From: Prochlorococcus sp. MIT 1300
Lineage (GTDB): Bacteria; Cyanobacteriota; Cyanobacteriia; PCC-6307; Cyanobiaceae
Length of the DNA stretch: 64,000 bases
Assembly (NCBI RefSeq): GCF_034092375.1
Contig: NZ_CP139302.1
Span: forward strand, 124,001-188,000
Reading direction: 5' to 3'
Made by a program: the position numbers and the translations under genes. The notes beneath the pieces are model-generated. The model was not told the origin of the DNA, ran no database searches, and was given only the letters and a program-made list of their open reading frames with translations. Below are positions 29,142 to 37,274 of the stretch, piece by piece (the stretch's first letter is position 1; each line of letters begins with the position of its first letter).

Positions 29142-30233
29142 ATGAACCAGCGTATACCTGTAACTGTTATCACAGGCTTTCTCGGAACAGGGAAAACCAC
29201 TGTTTTACGCCATTTACTTCTTCATTCAAAACAGCGGTTAGCTGTAATGGTCAATGAATTTGGAAGTGTTGGTTTGGATGGCGATCTCATTCGAACATGC
29301 GGCTTTTGTCCAGAGGAGGAGATTGAAGGAAGACTGGTTGAACTTAATAACGGATGTCTTTGTTGCACTGTGCAGGATGATTTCCTTCCAACGATGGAGA
29401 AATTGCTTGGTCGAGCAGACGATCTTGATGGAATTGTTATTGAGACTAGTGGACTTGCATTGCCCAGACCTTTACTGCAGGCCATTGAATGGCCTGCAGT
29501 ACGAAATCGAATTTTTGTAAATGGGGTTGTAACTTTGGTAGATGGAGAAGCTGTTTCTGCTGGTAGTCCTGTTGGAGATCTTTTGGCATTAGAGAAACAA
29601 CGAGCGGATGATCCGAACATTGACCATATAAACTCTGTTCAGGACCTTTTCTCGAACCAACTAAGTTCTGCTGACCTGGTTTTAATTAGTCGCGCAGATA
29701 AATTATCAACTAATCAAATTGATAATTTAAAGACTCATCTTTCAGAATTGGTACGGTCAGGGACCCCTTTATTGCCAACTACCTACGGGAACATTAATCC
29801 AGAGATTGTGCTTGGTATGCAAGTAGGTTCACGAAAGGATTTGAATGATGACCATGACCATGACCATGACCATGACCATGACCATGACCATGACCATGAC
29901 CATGACCATGAACATGTTGAGATTGTTAGTGAAAATGTACGTTTAGAATTACCTTTTGACCCTGTCTTGATAGAGAAACTTCTGCCAAAATTATCTGCAA
30001 AGTATAAGGTTGTACGTTTAAAGGGGCGGTGCTGGTTGCCTGGAAAAGTTTTCCCTCTTCAATTACAGATGGTGGGTCCTCGACTAAGTACTTGGTTTGA
30101 AAAGTCACCAGAGGAGGCTTGGAGGCCTAAATCGGGAGGAATTGATTTAGTGATTTTAACTTTTAATGCAGGTACTGCTAAAGCTATTAGCAGAGAATTG
30201 CTGCAGGCGGCTTTGGAAAACAAGGATGAATAA
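29142..30233 (+). CDS. CobW/COG0523-family metal-chaperone GTPase with a long His-Asp tract
   Basis: G3E-family GTPase that delivers a metal (cobalt or zinc) to a client enzyme. It has Walker A GFLGTGKTT (residues 11-19), the metal site GCLCC (about 70), ETSGLALP (switch) and SRADK (guanine specificity). A run of ten Asp-His pairs plus one Glu-His (about residues 237-258) forms a metal-binding linker before the CobW C-terminal domain with GRCWLPG. At 363 aa it is normal for the family. The client is unknown. It follows the pentapeptide gene after 27 bases. Confidence 0.88.
   Translation: MNQRIPVTVITGFLGTGKTTVLRHLLLHSKQRLAVMVNEFGSVGLDGDLIRTCGFCPEEEIEGRLVELNNGCLCCTVQDDFLPTMEKLLGRADDLDGIVIETSGLALPRPLLQAIEWPAVRNRIFVNGVVTLVDGEAVSAGSPVGDLLALEKQRADDPNIDHINSVQDLFSNQLSSADLVLISRADKLSTNQIDNLKTHLSELVRSGTPLLPTTYGNINPEIVLGMQVGSRKDLNDDHDHDHDHDHDHDHDHDHDHEHVEIVSENVRLELPFDPVLIEKLLPKLSAKYKVVRLKGRCWLPGKVFPLQLQMVGPRLSTWFEKSPEEAWRPKSGGIDLVILTFNAGTAKAISRELLQAALENKDE
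29473..29501. repeat. Perfect 13-bp hairpin inside the CobW-family gene
   Basis: TACTGCAGGCCAT, a TGA loop and ATGGCCTGCAGTA form a perfect 13-bp stem with a three-base loop inside the coding region, around codons for LLQAIEWPAV. This is stronger than expected by chance in an AT-rich gene. Confidence 0.75.
29850..29909 (+). repeat. Ten perfect tandem copies of GACCAT
   Basis: Sixty bases are ten identical GACCAT units encoding ten Asp-His pairs, followed by one GAACAT (Glu-His). There is no synonymous variation between copies, which points to recent slippage expansion; copy number probably varies between strains. Confidence 0.95.
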
Positions 30234-30325
30234 ATAGTTTATTTAGTAGAAAAATTTAAAGTTTCTTTCATTTTACCTTTGAGACTCCATCTAGTTATTC
30301 TATATGGATGCCTAATTTTGGTGGT

Positions 30326-30838
30326 TTAAGTAAATTGATTGGATGGTGAATTGTTCCCTATAAACTGTCGTAGATTTACTCCTGCTTCTCTAGATGCATT
30401 TAGAAGCTGGGCTTTCTGAATTTCATTTAAGCCTCCCCAAAAGGCGTTAAAGACTTCAATAGAAGCTTTGCTTGCTCCTAGTAATCCAAGAATTGATAGT
30501 GGAAGTCGCAGCCATGGGAAGACTATTAGTAGACAGCTGAGTGAAAGGCTGATAGCTGCACCTTCTTTTAAAGAGTTAGAAACACTTGAAAAAATTAATT
30601 GTATTTGCATGGACTTAGTTATTTGATCTCTATTAACCATTGCTTGACTTCTAAGGCCTGTGAGTAGAACCTGATAAGCCGTGGAGACAACAACTCCTCC
30701 TAATGTTGATTTTGCAATGAATTCAGCGTTGTTTAACGTGCCTCCATTTATCTTCAAGTCAATAGACGCTAGTCCAGCCATTGAAGCCATCTCTAGCTTT
30801 ATGCCTGGCAATTTGGAATGACTACGTTTAGTAAACAT
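30326..30838 (-). CDS. Putative membrane protein of unknown function
   Basis: A 170-aa protein from the ATG at 30838 (a TTG two codons earlier is possible). A hydrophobic stretch, AISLSLSCLLIVFPWLRLPL followed by SILGLLGASK, covers about residues 95-125 and probably spans the membrane once or twice. The rest is Ala/Ser/Asn-rich and helical, with the conserved-looking end FWGGLNEIQKAQLLNASREA. I do not recognise the family. It is convergent with the CobW-type gene and is flanked upstream by a 350-base region with no clear gene. Confidence 0.6.
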   Translation of the reverse strand: MFTKRSHSKLPGIKLEMASMAGLASIDLKINGGTLNNAEFIAKSTLGGVVVSTAYQVLLTGLRSQAMVNRDQITKSMQIQLIFSSVSNSLKEGAAISLSLSCLLIVFPWLRLPLSILGLLGASKASIEVFNAFWGGLNEIQKAQLLNASREAGVNLRQFIGNNSPSNQFT

Positions 30839-31191
30839 TTTCAAGAGGGAGAAGTCTTAAGAATTAAACGCGAAGGATTTGATTGCAGGTTAGGACTCGT
30901 CCGGTGATATTTCATTATCAACTTACAATTAATCCATCATTGATCCTATCAATTTCTGAGAGCTTTTAGTCACGGGGAACTTTCCAGCAAGAGTTAGGAG
31001 ATAGCCCTAGAGGCTTAAGATTTGCTTAATAATCCTAAGCCGATTCTCCCTTGAAAAATAATATCAAGTAAAAATTTTCCACTAAAGGGTTGTTTCTTTT
31101 GAGAAGATTGGCGATTCTGTTGAAACGAAGTTGAAAGTTGCTTCCGCTTCGCTTCATCCATTCTCCTTTATTTACCCCAGCGGGCCACCTA
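30839..31191. other. Gene-free stretch with one hairpin
   Basis: About 350 bases without a convincing gene separate divergent neighbours. It holds GCTTAAGATT at 31013-31022 facing AATCCTAAGC at 31031-31040 (one mismatch, 8-base loop). A 76-codon minus-strand frame overlaps its right end but shows no recognisable pattern and runs against the zinc-finger ORF. No tRNA or known RNA was recognised. Confidence 0.4.
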
Positions 31192-31377
31192 GTGACTTCC
31201 TTGAATACATTGAATGAGGCAAAATTCCACTCATTCAATTCACCGGTAAAGAAACCTGTAACCATCTGTTCTCATTGTGGTGGGAATGGGTATATGAAGA
31301 CCAACCCGAACTGCTATCACACCTGCTTGGCCTGCCTAGGGCGTGGATTTGTTATCAATTCAGTTGTTGGCAAATAA
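31192..31377 (+). CDS. Small DnaJ-type zinc-finger protein
   Basis: A roughly 61-aa protein with two CxxCxGxG-like knuckles: CSHCGGNG and CLACLGRG, separated by about 15 residues. This is half of a DnaJ/BSD2-type zinc-binding domain. Such mini proteins in photosynthetic organisms can act as thiol-disulfide chaperones for photosynthetic enzymes, but the role here is unknown. The start is uncertain: GTG at 31192 is chosen, while a TTG at 31138 would add 18 residues. The knuckles lie at the C-terminal half in either case. It lies 153 bases upstream of purS. Confidence 0.6.
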   Translation: MTSLNTLNEAKFHSFNSPVKKPVTICSHCGGNGYMKTNPNCYHTCLACLGRGFVINSVVGK

Positions 31378-31530
31378 AATTTTGTCTACTCTTCAGTTTT
31401 CATTTTCCAAATTCGTTTGCAGATCTTTGTATTAAGGGTTGTAGATTTAAATTTCTGTTTAATGAAAATCTGTTTTCAAGCCTCTTTTTTAGCGCTTTAT
31501 TTGTATGTGGCTAAAATCTATTAATTACTT

Positions 31531-31812
31531 TTGGAGACCGTGTCCTACTTTAAAGCTCGCGTAGATGTTAGTTTAAGACCTTCAGTGCTAGATCCTGCAG
31601 GAGAGGCTGCTAGATCGGCAGCTCAGAAGCTTGGAGTTAAAGGTATTTCCAAGTTGCGAATTGGCAAGGCTATTGATCTTGAGCTAGAGGCGCCAGATGA
31701 GGACGAGGCTCGCAGACGTGTTGAGCTTTTGAGTGATCGCTTATTGGCTAATCCTGTAATTGAGGATTGGACTTTTGATGTTGAATCCATTCAATCTTCT
31801 AAATTTTCTTAA
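31531..31812 (+). CDS. purS: Phosphoribosylformylglycinamidine synthase subunit PurS
   Basis: Small subunit bridging PurL and PurQ in the fourth step of purine synthesis. The 93-aa protein shows the family pattern YFKARVDVSLRPSVLDPAGEA (start, shown in part), then LGVKGISKLRIGKAIDLEL and LLANPVIEDWTFDVE. The start is either the TTG at 31531 or the GTG at 31540; neither has a well-spaced ribosome site. It is followed by purQ after five bases, a standard operon. Confidence 0.92.
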   Translation: METVSYFKARVDVSLRPSVLDPAGEAARSAAQKLGVKGISKLRIGKAIDLELEAPDEDEARRRVELLSDRLLANPVIEDWTFDVESIQSSKFS

Positions 31813-31817
31813 ATTAA

Positions 31818-32471
31818 ATGAATCTTGGGATAGTTGTCTTTCCTGGCTCTAACTGCGACAGAGATGTTCAATGGGCTACTCAAGGGTGTTTGGGGATAAA
31901 AACAAGCTTCATATGGCATGAACAAAGAGATCTAAGTGCATTCGATGCCATTGTTCTCCCGGGGGGGTTTAGTTATGGCGATTACCTTCGTTGTGGTGCA
32001 ATTGCTCGGTTTGCCCCTGTCCTTGAATCTTTAGTTGAATTTGTTCAGCGCGGAGGACGTGTTTTGGGAATATGTAATGGATTCCAGGTTTTAACTGAAT
32101 TGGGGCTGCTCCCAGGAGTTTTAACTCGTAATCGTGATCTTCATTTTATTTGTAAAGAAGTAACTTTAAAAATAGTGAGCAATAGAAGTACTTGGCTTAA
32201 CTCTCAAAGCATTGATGACTCTTTGGTACTTCCTATCGCCCATGGAGAGGGTCGTTATCAGTGTAGTGAAGAAACATTTTTGAAACTTCAAGATACAGAT
32301 TCAATTGCATTGAAGTATGAAAAAAACCCTAATGGGTCGCTCTTTGACATTGCAGGAATCACTAATACTTCAGGAAATGTTTTGGGCTTAATGCCTCATC
32401 CTGAGAGAGCCTGTGACCCAAGTTTAGGTGGAGTTGATGGAAGGAAAATACTCGAATCTTTGCTTGGATAA
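31818..32471 (+). CDS. purQ: Phosphoribosylformylglycinamidine synthase subunit PurQ
   Basis: Class I glutamine amidotransferase subunit that supplies ammonia to PurL. The N-terminal motif [23 protein letters not shown] (oxyanion region) and nucleophile GICNGFQ (about Cys 87), with the His-Glu pair in MPHPERA near the C-terminus, are all visible. The 217-aa length is standard for the PurSQL system. It ends 17 bases before a long terminator-like hairpin. Confidence 0.96.
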   Translation: MNLGIVVFPGSNCDRDVQWATQGCLGIKTSFIWHEQRDLSAFDAIVLPGGFSYGDYLRCGAIARFAPVLESLVEFVQRGGRVLGICNGFQVLTELGLLPGVLTRNRDLHFICKEVTLKIVSNRSTWLNSQSIDDSLVLPIAHGEGRYQCSEETFLKLQDTDSIALKYEKNPNGSLFDIAGITNTSGNVLGLMPHPERACDPSLGGVDGRKILESLLG

Positions 32472-32488
32472 TATATATTTATAAAATG

Positions 32489-32538
32489 TTTGCCAAGCGA
32501 ATAAAAGAAACTTTTAGCACTTTTATTCGCTTGGCAAA
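32489..32538. terminator. Bidirectional terminator-like 19-bp perfect stem between purQ and fba
   Basis: A perfect 19-bp stem (arms 32489-32507 and 32520-32538, TTTGCCAAGCGAATAAAAG and its complement) with a 12-base loop lies between convergent purQ and fba. On the minus strand it is followed by a T-rich run, suiting termination of fba; on the plus strand the flank is less T-rich. Confidence 0.85.
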
Positions 32539-32544
32539 GACTTG

Positions 32545-33618
32545 CTAAGCAGCAACAGCAGTTTTAGGATCTAATGTGCCATTTGCGTAAAGATCAGCAT
32601 AGTAATTAATACTTTGCTGTTTGATCTTACTTGCTTGACCTGCGCACCAGAACTGTTGATATCTATCAAGACAAACTTGTTTCATATATTTTCTTGCTGG
32701 TTTGTTGAAGTGTCTTGGATCAAAGTTGGTGGGGTCAGCAGCAGCAGCCTCCCGAACAGCTGCGGTAAAGGCAAGACGGTTGTCAGTATCAATATTTACT
32801 TTTCTGACCCCATTTCTAATTCCTTCTTGAATCTCTTCTACAGGAACGCCATAAGTTTCAGGAATTGCCCCACCAAATTTGTTGATCATGTCCAACCATT
32901 CTTGAGGAACTGAGCTGGATCCATGCATAACTAAATGAGTATTGGGGAGTGCCTTATGTATTTCTGCAATTCTGCTAATAGCTAGTACTTCTCCTGTTGG
33001 CTTACGAGTGAATTTGTAGGCACCATGACTTGTACCAATTGCAATGGCAAGAGCATCTACCTTTGTTTTGGCAACAAAATCTGCTGCTTCAGCTGGATCA
33101 GTCAGAAGCATGTCTTTGGACAGCTCACCTTCAAACCCATGGCCATCTTCGGCTTCGCCTTTGCCAGTTTCTAATGAACCAAGGCATCCAAGCTCGCCTT
33201 CAACGCTCACTCCTACAGAGTGTGCGAAGTCAACAACGGTTTTGGTGACGTCTACGTTGTATTCATAGCTTGCTGGTGTCTTGGCATCAGCTTCAAGAGA
33301 GCCATCCATCATTACGGATGTAAATCCATTTATTGCTGCTGAGTAGCACGTTGATGGATCATTCCCATGATCCTGATGCATCACCACAGGAATGTTTGGA
33401 TAAGTCTCTGTGGCGGCAATAATTAGGTGGCGTAGGAAAATCTCGCCTGCATAGCTTCTTGCTCCTCGTGAGGCCTGAAGAATTACAGGACTATCTGTTT
33501 CTGCAGCAGCCTCCATAATCGCTTGCACCTGTTCAAGGTTGTTTACGTTGAAAGCGGGTATGCCATACCCGTTTTCTGCGGCATGGTCTAGTAGAAGCCT
33601 TAGGGGAACAAGGGCCAT
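32545..33618 (-). CDS. fba: Class II fructose-1,6-bisphosphate aldolase
   Basis: Zinc-dependent aldolase of the Calvin cycle and gluconeogenesis, also able to make sedoheptulose-1,7-bisphosphate. The zinc-site motif [10 protein letters not shown] lies near residue 80 and the second His in [11 protein letters not shown] near 198. [12 protein letters not shown] (about residue 232) and [16 protein letters not shown] (about 270) are also family motifs. The length of 357 aa is right. It ends close to a strong stem-loop that should stop transcription. Confidence 0.96.
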   Translation of the reverse strand: MALVPLRLLLDHAAENGYGIPAFNVNNLEQVQAIMEAAAETDSPVILQASRGARSYAGEIFLRHLIIAATETYPNIPVVMHQDHGNDPSTCYSAAINGFTSVMMDGSLEADAKTPASYEYNVDVTKTVVDFAHSVGVSVEGELGCLGSLETGKGEAEDGHGFEGELSKDMLLTDPAEAADFVAKTKVDALAIAIGTSHGAYKFTRKPTGEVLAISRIAEIHKALPNTHLVMHGSSSVPQEWLDMINKFGGAIPETYGVPVEEIQEGIRNGVRKVNIDTDNRLAFTAAVREAAAADPTNFDPRHFNKPARKYMKQVCLDRYQQFWCAGQASKIKQQSINYYADLYANGTLDPKTAVAA

Positions 33619-33734
33619 CGATGTCTCCGAGGTGTCAGGAGGACCCAGTTCTCATTTATAAGTCCCGGGTCGGGGGCCCAGGACTGTAAAAGATGAAGGG
33701 AAAATGAACAAGACCCTAGAAATTATTTAATCAA

Positions 33735-34841
33735 CTACCTGAGAAATATTTTTTGACCTGATGCAGCTGATTCCAATATTTGATCACATACTTTTTGGCT
33801 GGCTGCTCCTTCTACAAGGCCTGGAATCATTGGAATCCCTGATTGAATACTTTCTCCCCACCAATCTTGGAGTCTTCTTACAGGGGCAATGCGACCATCA
33901 CTCCAGGTCCGTGAGAAGGCAAGGTCTGAATCTGGGCTAATGCTAATAAGTGGTTCCCCTGGATTTGAATGCAAGAGACTAAATCCGTGAACATAGTCTT
34001 TTTGGTTATTGCTTCCTAGAAGGAGTGTCCCATCACTGCCATATATTTCAAGCCAAAACCCTCTGCCTTGCCTAGTTACCGCACTTAGGGTTACTTGAGC
34101 TGGTATTTCTGCATTTTGATGTGTACCAGCAATCATTAATTGTGCGAGGACTAAATCCTCGCTAGTAACTTTTTTGGGAATCCCATCATTTGGGTCTTTC
34201 CTCATTTTGATAGAAGTTGAGCAATGGGAGCCAACTTGAATAGTTGGTCCAAAGAGCCAATGCAAGAGATCAAAGGCGTGTGTTCCAAGAGCACCTAATA
34301 CGCCTCCTCCTTGGTCTCGTTGTGAATACCAATTCCATGGTCTGTCTGGATTAGCTCTGCTACTCATAAGCCAGTCAAGTTTGACTAGCCATGGCTCCCC
34401 AACAGCTCCTTGATCCAACATTCTTTTAGCTTGCATAAATAAGGGCACTGCTCTGTATTCGAAATCGACAGCAACAGATAATCCTTTTGCTAAGGCGATT
34501 TTTTGAAGTTCGATAACTTGATTGAAATTTAACGCTACTGGCTTTTCAAGCAGTAAATGCTTACCAGCTTCAAGTGCTTTTTTGGCTAGTTCAAACCTAG
34601 GAGCAGGAGGGGTGGCCAATACAATTGCTTCGACTTTGGAGTTTGCAAGGAGCTTTTGCCAATCATTTTCTCCAGGAAGATTGTATTTTTGACAAGGATC
34701 TATAAGACGTTCTTTGATTGGGTGCCATAGGCACACTGGCTCGAGGGTATTGGTTGCTCTTAAGGCCGGTAAATGAACAGCTTCTCCAAAACCTATTCCA
34801 GCAATTGCCACTCCAATAGAAGCTTGAGTTCCTGCGTTCAT
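33735..34841 (-). CDS. Gfo/Idh/MocA-family NAD(P)-dependent oxidoreductase
   Basis: Acts on an unidentified sugar-like substrate. The Rossmann start is VAIAGIGFGEAVHLPALRAT (about residues 10-29), then the family EKPVALN motif (Lys near 95), and the DLDWLMSSRANPD region of the substrate domain. LGTHAFDLLHWLFGP supplies the catalytic His. The ATG at 34841 has GGAGAAG bases upstream and overlaps the stop of the preceding secreted-protein gene as ATGA. A TTG nine codons earlier is less likely. Substrate cannot be inferred. Confidence 0.88.
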   Translation of the reverse strand: MNAGTQASIGVAIAGIGFGEAVHLPALRATNTLEPVCLWHPIKERLIDPCQKYNLPGENDWQKLLANSKVEAIVLATPPAPRFELAKKALEAGKHLLLEKPVALNFNQVIELQKIALAKGLSVAVDFEYRAVPLFMQAKRMLDQGAVGEPWLVKLDWLMSSRANPDRPWNWYSQRDQGGGVLGALGTHAFDLLHWLFGPTIQVGSHCSTSIKMRKDPNDGIPKKVTSEDLVLAQLMIAGTHQNAEIPAQVTLSAVTRQGRGFWLEIYGSDGTLLLGSNNQKDYVHGFSLLHSNPGEPLISISPDSDLAFSRTWSDGRIAPVRRLQDWWGESIQSGIPMIPGLVEGAASQKVCDQILESAASGQKIFLR

Positions 34842-35263
34842 GTTTTCTTCTCCGTTTGTGGCATACAAACATCTTTAATTACGCCTTCTATAAGAATATC
34901 TCCTTGTGCAGATCTCCAGTTTTGGATGAGTTCAGGTGCGCCATTGACACTTATGTCTTTGAAAGTTCTATTGCTGCAGTTTATATTCATTCCATAGAGA
35001 ATAGCTTGTTTTTCTCTCGATTCACTATCGCCTTTTGGTATAAATTTTGTCAAAATACTAAGATTTTCGTCATTGTCTTTCATAAGACTTTCTGTATCCC
35101 ACCATTGGTGGCCAAATTCACTACTAGGGACTTCCTTCCACTTTAGACTTTCTGTTTTTGCTGGAGAAACTCCAATTAATATTGGAAATATGATTGCGAT
35201 TATTATTATTAGAATCTTTTGAATATGTATAGAAGAAAATTGCTCCTGAATGTAACTTCTCAT
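34838..35263 (-). CDS. Secreted protein of unknown function
   Basis: A 141-aa protein with a long basic N-terminus and a hydrophobic signal/anchor at about residues 17-35 (ILIIIIAIIFPILIGV), followed by SPAKTES, a possible cleavage site. The mature part has the pattern WKEVPSSEFGHQWWDTESL, resembling small cyanobacterial proteins with a surface-exposed beta domain, and two Cys (NINCSNRT and KDVCMP) that may form a disulfide. It overlaps the following oxidoreductase start by four bases (ATGA), so translation is coupled. No named family is recognised. Confidence 0.7.
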   Translation of the reverse strand: MRSYIQEQFSSIHIQKILIIIIAIIFPILIGVSPAKTESLKWKEVPSSEFGHQWWDTESLMKDNDENLSILTKFIPKGDSESREKQAILYGMNINCSNRTFKDISVNGAPELIQNWRSAQGDILIEGVIKDVCMPQTEKKT

Positions 35264-35277
35264 TAGCTTCTGTCCTA

Positions 35278-36150
35278 CTAAGATTTGACTGGCACACTGC
35301 CATGGAGGCGTAAAAGATTGCTTAGGGTTGCTTTTAGCTTTGTTCTGGGAACAATTGTGTCCACGAAGCCATGTTCCTGTAGGTACTCTGCCGTTTGAAA
35401 GTTTTCTGGGAGCTTTTCCCGAAGAGTTTGTTCAATAACGCGTCGACCTGCAAATCCTATAAGTGCTTTTGGTTCAGCAAGTATTAAATCTCCCAGCATT
35501 GCGAAGCTTGCAGTGACTCCTCCTGTCGTTGGATGCGTTAGTAAGGGCATATAGAGAAGTTCGGCTTCTCTATGACGTTCTAAAGCTCCTGATATTTTTG
35601 CCATCTGCATAAGGCTTAGCATCCCTTCCTGCATTCGGGCTCCTCCTGAGGCACAAACAATGAGTAATGGCATTTCTTTTGCCGTAGCTCTTTCGATCAA
35701 TCTGGTTATTTTTTCTCCGACAACTGATCCCATTGATCCACCCATAAACCTGAAGTCCATTACCGCCATTGCCATAGGAATCCGATCTACACGGCAGGTC
35801 CCTGTAATGACGCCATCTTTAAGACCAGTGATTGCTTGGCTTTCTCTAAGGCGATCAGCATATGCCCGCCGATCTTTGAAGCCTAGGGGGTCAGTAGGGC
35901 TTAATTCTTTATCTATGGCTTGAAAGCTATCTTCATCTGCAATTAGGCGGATTCGTTCTGTGCTGTCGATTCGATTGTGGTGGCCGCAATTGCTGCAAAC
36001 ACTGGCATTTGCAATTAGATCTTTCCTGTAAACAACCTGCCCGCATTCGGGGCACTTGTCCCAGAGACCATCGCTTTCGTCAGTTTCCTGGCTCACTTTG
36101 CCAACAAATTGACCTTTACGGCGATCTGCAAACCAGTCGAAAAGTGACAC
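35278..36150 (-). CDS. accD: Acetyl-CoA carboxylase carboxyltransferase subunit beta
   Basis: Transfers the carboxyl group from biotin to acetyl-CoA at the start of fatty-acid synthesis. A zinc ribbon precedes the crotonase-like fold: [10 protein letters not shown] and [11 protein letters not shown] (about residues 34-64). [18 protein letters not shown] and the SGGARMQEG oxyanion motif (about 168) are intact, with [19 protein letters not shown] afterwards. The length of 290 aa is standard. It lies 14 bases upstream of the secreted-protein gene. Confidence 0.96.
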   Translation of the reverse strand: MSLFDWFADRRKGQFVGKVSQETDESDGLWDKCPECGQVVYRKDLIANASVCSNCGHHNRIDSTERIRLIADEDSFQAIDKELSPTDPLGFKDRRAYADRLRESQAITGLKDGVITGTCRVDRIPMAMAVMDFRFMGGSMGSVVGEKITRLIERATAKEMPLLIVCASGGARMQEGMLSLMQMAKISGALERHREAELLYMPLLTHPTTGGVTASFAMLGDLILAEPKALIGFAGRRVIEQTLREKLPENFQTAEYLQEHGFVDTIVPRTKLKATLSNLLRLHGSVPVKS

Positions 36151-36173
36151 GGAACTCTAAATCCTTTCCACTA

Positions 36174-36803
36174 TTAAAGACCCATAAGGGCTATCCATTG
36201 ATTTATCCACCACTCTGGACTTAATAGCCACACACTCCAGATTCCAAATGCAATAAAAGGAGAAAATGGAAAAGGCTGTAGTGGGCTTAGTTTTGAGGTA
36301 ATCCGACCTGTAAAGCTAAAAAGACCACCACTTAAAAAAGCTATAGCCATCGAAATAGAAATACCTTTAATTCCAAGCCATGCCCCTCCAATCGCTGCCA
36401 GCTTGGCGTCTCCTAGGCCAAGAACAGTTTTACCTGTACATCCTTTGCCGAACTGGTTAATAGCAGTCATTGATAAATATGCTGCTGATGAGCCAATTAG
36501 ATGATTGAAAATCAGAATGTCAATTTCACTATTACAAAGAAACGCGTTGAACCATGTCAAGAGAACTCCAGATAGCCATCCTGAAAGGCATATACTCTCT
36601 GGGAGCAACATAGTTTTTAAGTCGTTAACTACTAAGGCAAGTAAAAATGTACCTAAGATCATCCCTTGCAAAGTTACGGTAAATGGATAAATATTGATTT
36701 GGCTAATCAACTTGAAAAGATATATAGGTATAAAGACAATAAATAAAATCCAAGCTCTGTTTTGTGGACTTGATTGGTTTACAATTGTTTTCCGAGAAGC
36801 CAT
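36174..36803 (-). CDS. Prepilin peptidase-like A24 protease (minimal, no methylase domain)
   Basis: Aspartic membrane protease that cleaves type IV prepilin leader peptides. The paired catalytic Asp motifs are seen: VVNDLKTMLLPESI (about residue 60) and GLGDAKLAAIGGAWLG (about 127), the second being the diagnostic GxGD. About six hydrophobic segments occupy the 209 aa. The N-terminal Cys-rich methyltransferase domain of PilD is absent. No pilin genes are nearby in this window. It follows accD by 24 bases, but a shared function with it is unlikely. Confidence 0.78.
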   Translation of the reverse strand: MASRKTIVNQSSPQNRAWILFIVFIPIYLFKLISQINIYPFTVTLQGMILGTFLLALVVNDLKTMLLPESICLSGWLSGVLLTWFNAFLCNSEIDILIFNHLIGSSAAYLSMTAINQFGKGCTGKTVLGLGDAKLAAIGGAWLGIKGISISMAIAFLSGGLFSFTGRITSKLSPLQPFPFSPFIAFGIWSVWLLSPEWWINQWIALMGL

Positions 36804-36895
36804 TATTGATTTAGTGAATTTATGGTTGGCGTATTAGTTAATGAAGGATGTCAACTTAAAAGACAGATCTAAAATGGTGGGAGTGAAATTTAATT

Positions 36896-37225
36896 TTAAT
36901 CAGATTGATTCGAATATTTTTTGTTTGAATGTGTTTTGACCACTCTTTTGGTTTTCTGGCAGATGTATTCCAAGCCCAAAAAGTGTTCGAATGGTAATAA
37001 TGTATTTAATTCGAATACAACATGACCATAGCCAGTCCGTTTATTGATAACAACTCCACTAGGTTTTGAATTTGTCGAGTTCTTTGAGAGATACTCGAAG
37101 TAAATCAATCTAGCTTTGCAAATTAAGTCGGCACTATTAATTCTGTCCCATCTAGGAGATTCTAATGATCCACTATGGGAGCCATTTATTAGAAAGGATG
37201 GTTGGTTAATTGAGATGAAGGAGAT
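36896..37225 (-). pseudogene. Open frame without a normal start codon; possible degraded gene
   Basis: This is the main content of the 471-base gap between the prepilin peptidase and prk. The frame is open for 109 codons from 37225 to the stop at 36896 but has no ATG or GTG; a TTG occurs only at codon 40. The translation looks protein-like rather than random (LESPRWDRINSADLICKARL, SKPSGVVINKRTGYGHVVFE). It could be a decayed gene, an ORF with an ATT/ATC start, or coincidence. Confidence 0.3.
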
Positions 37226-37274
37226 TTAAGCTAAAAGCAATTATATACATTTTTCAGGAATATGGCATTTCAAT

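Noticed and set aside
31035-31265. 76-aa minus-strand frame overlapping the zinc-finger ORF
   Set aside because: No recognisable pattern and weak start; the plus-strand frame has clear CxxCxGxG knuckles.
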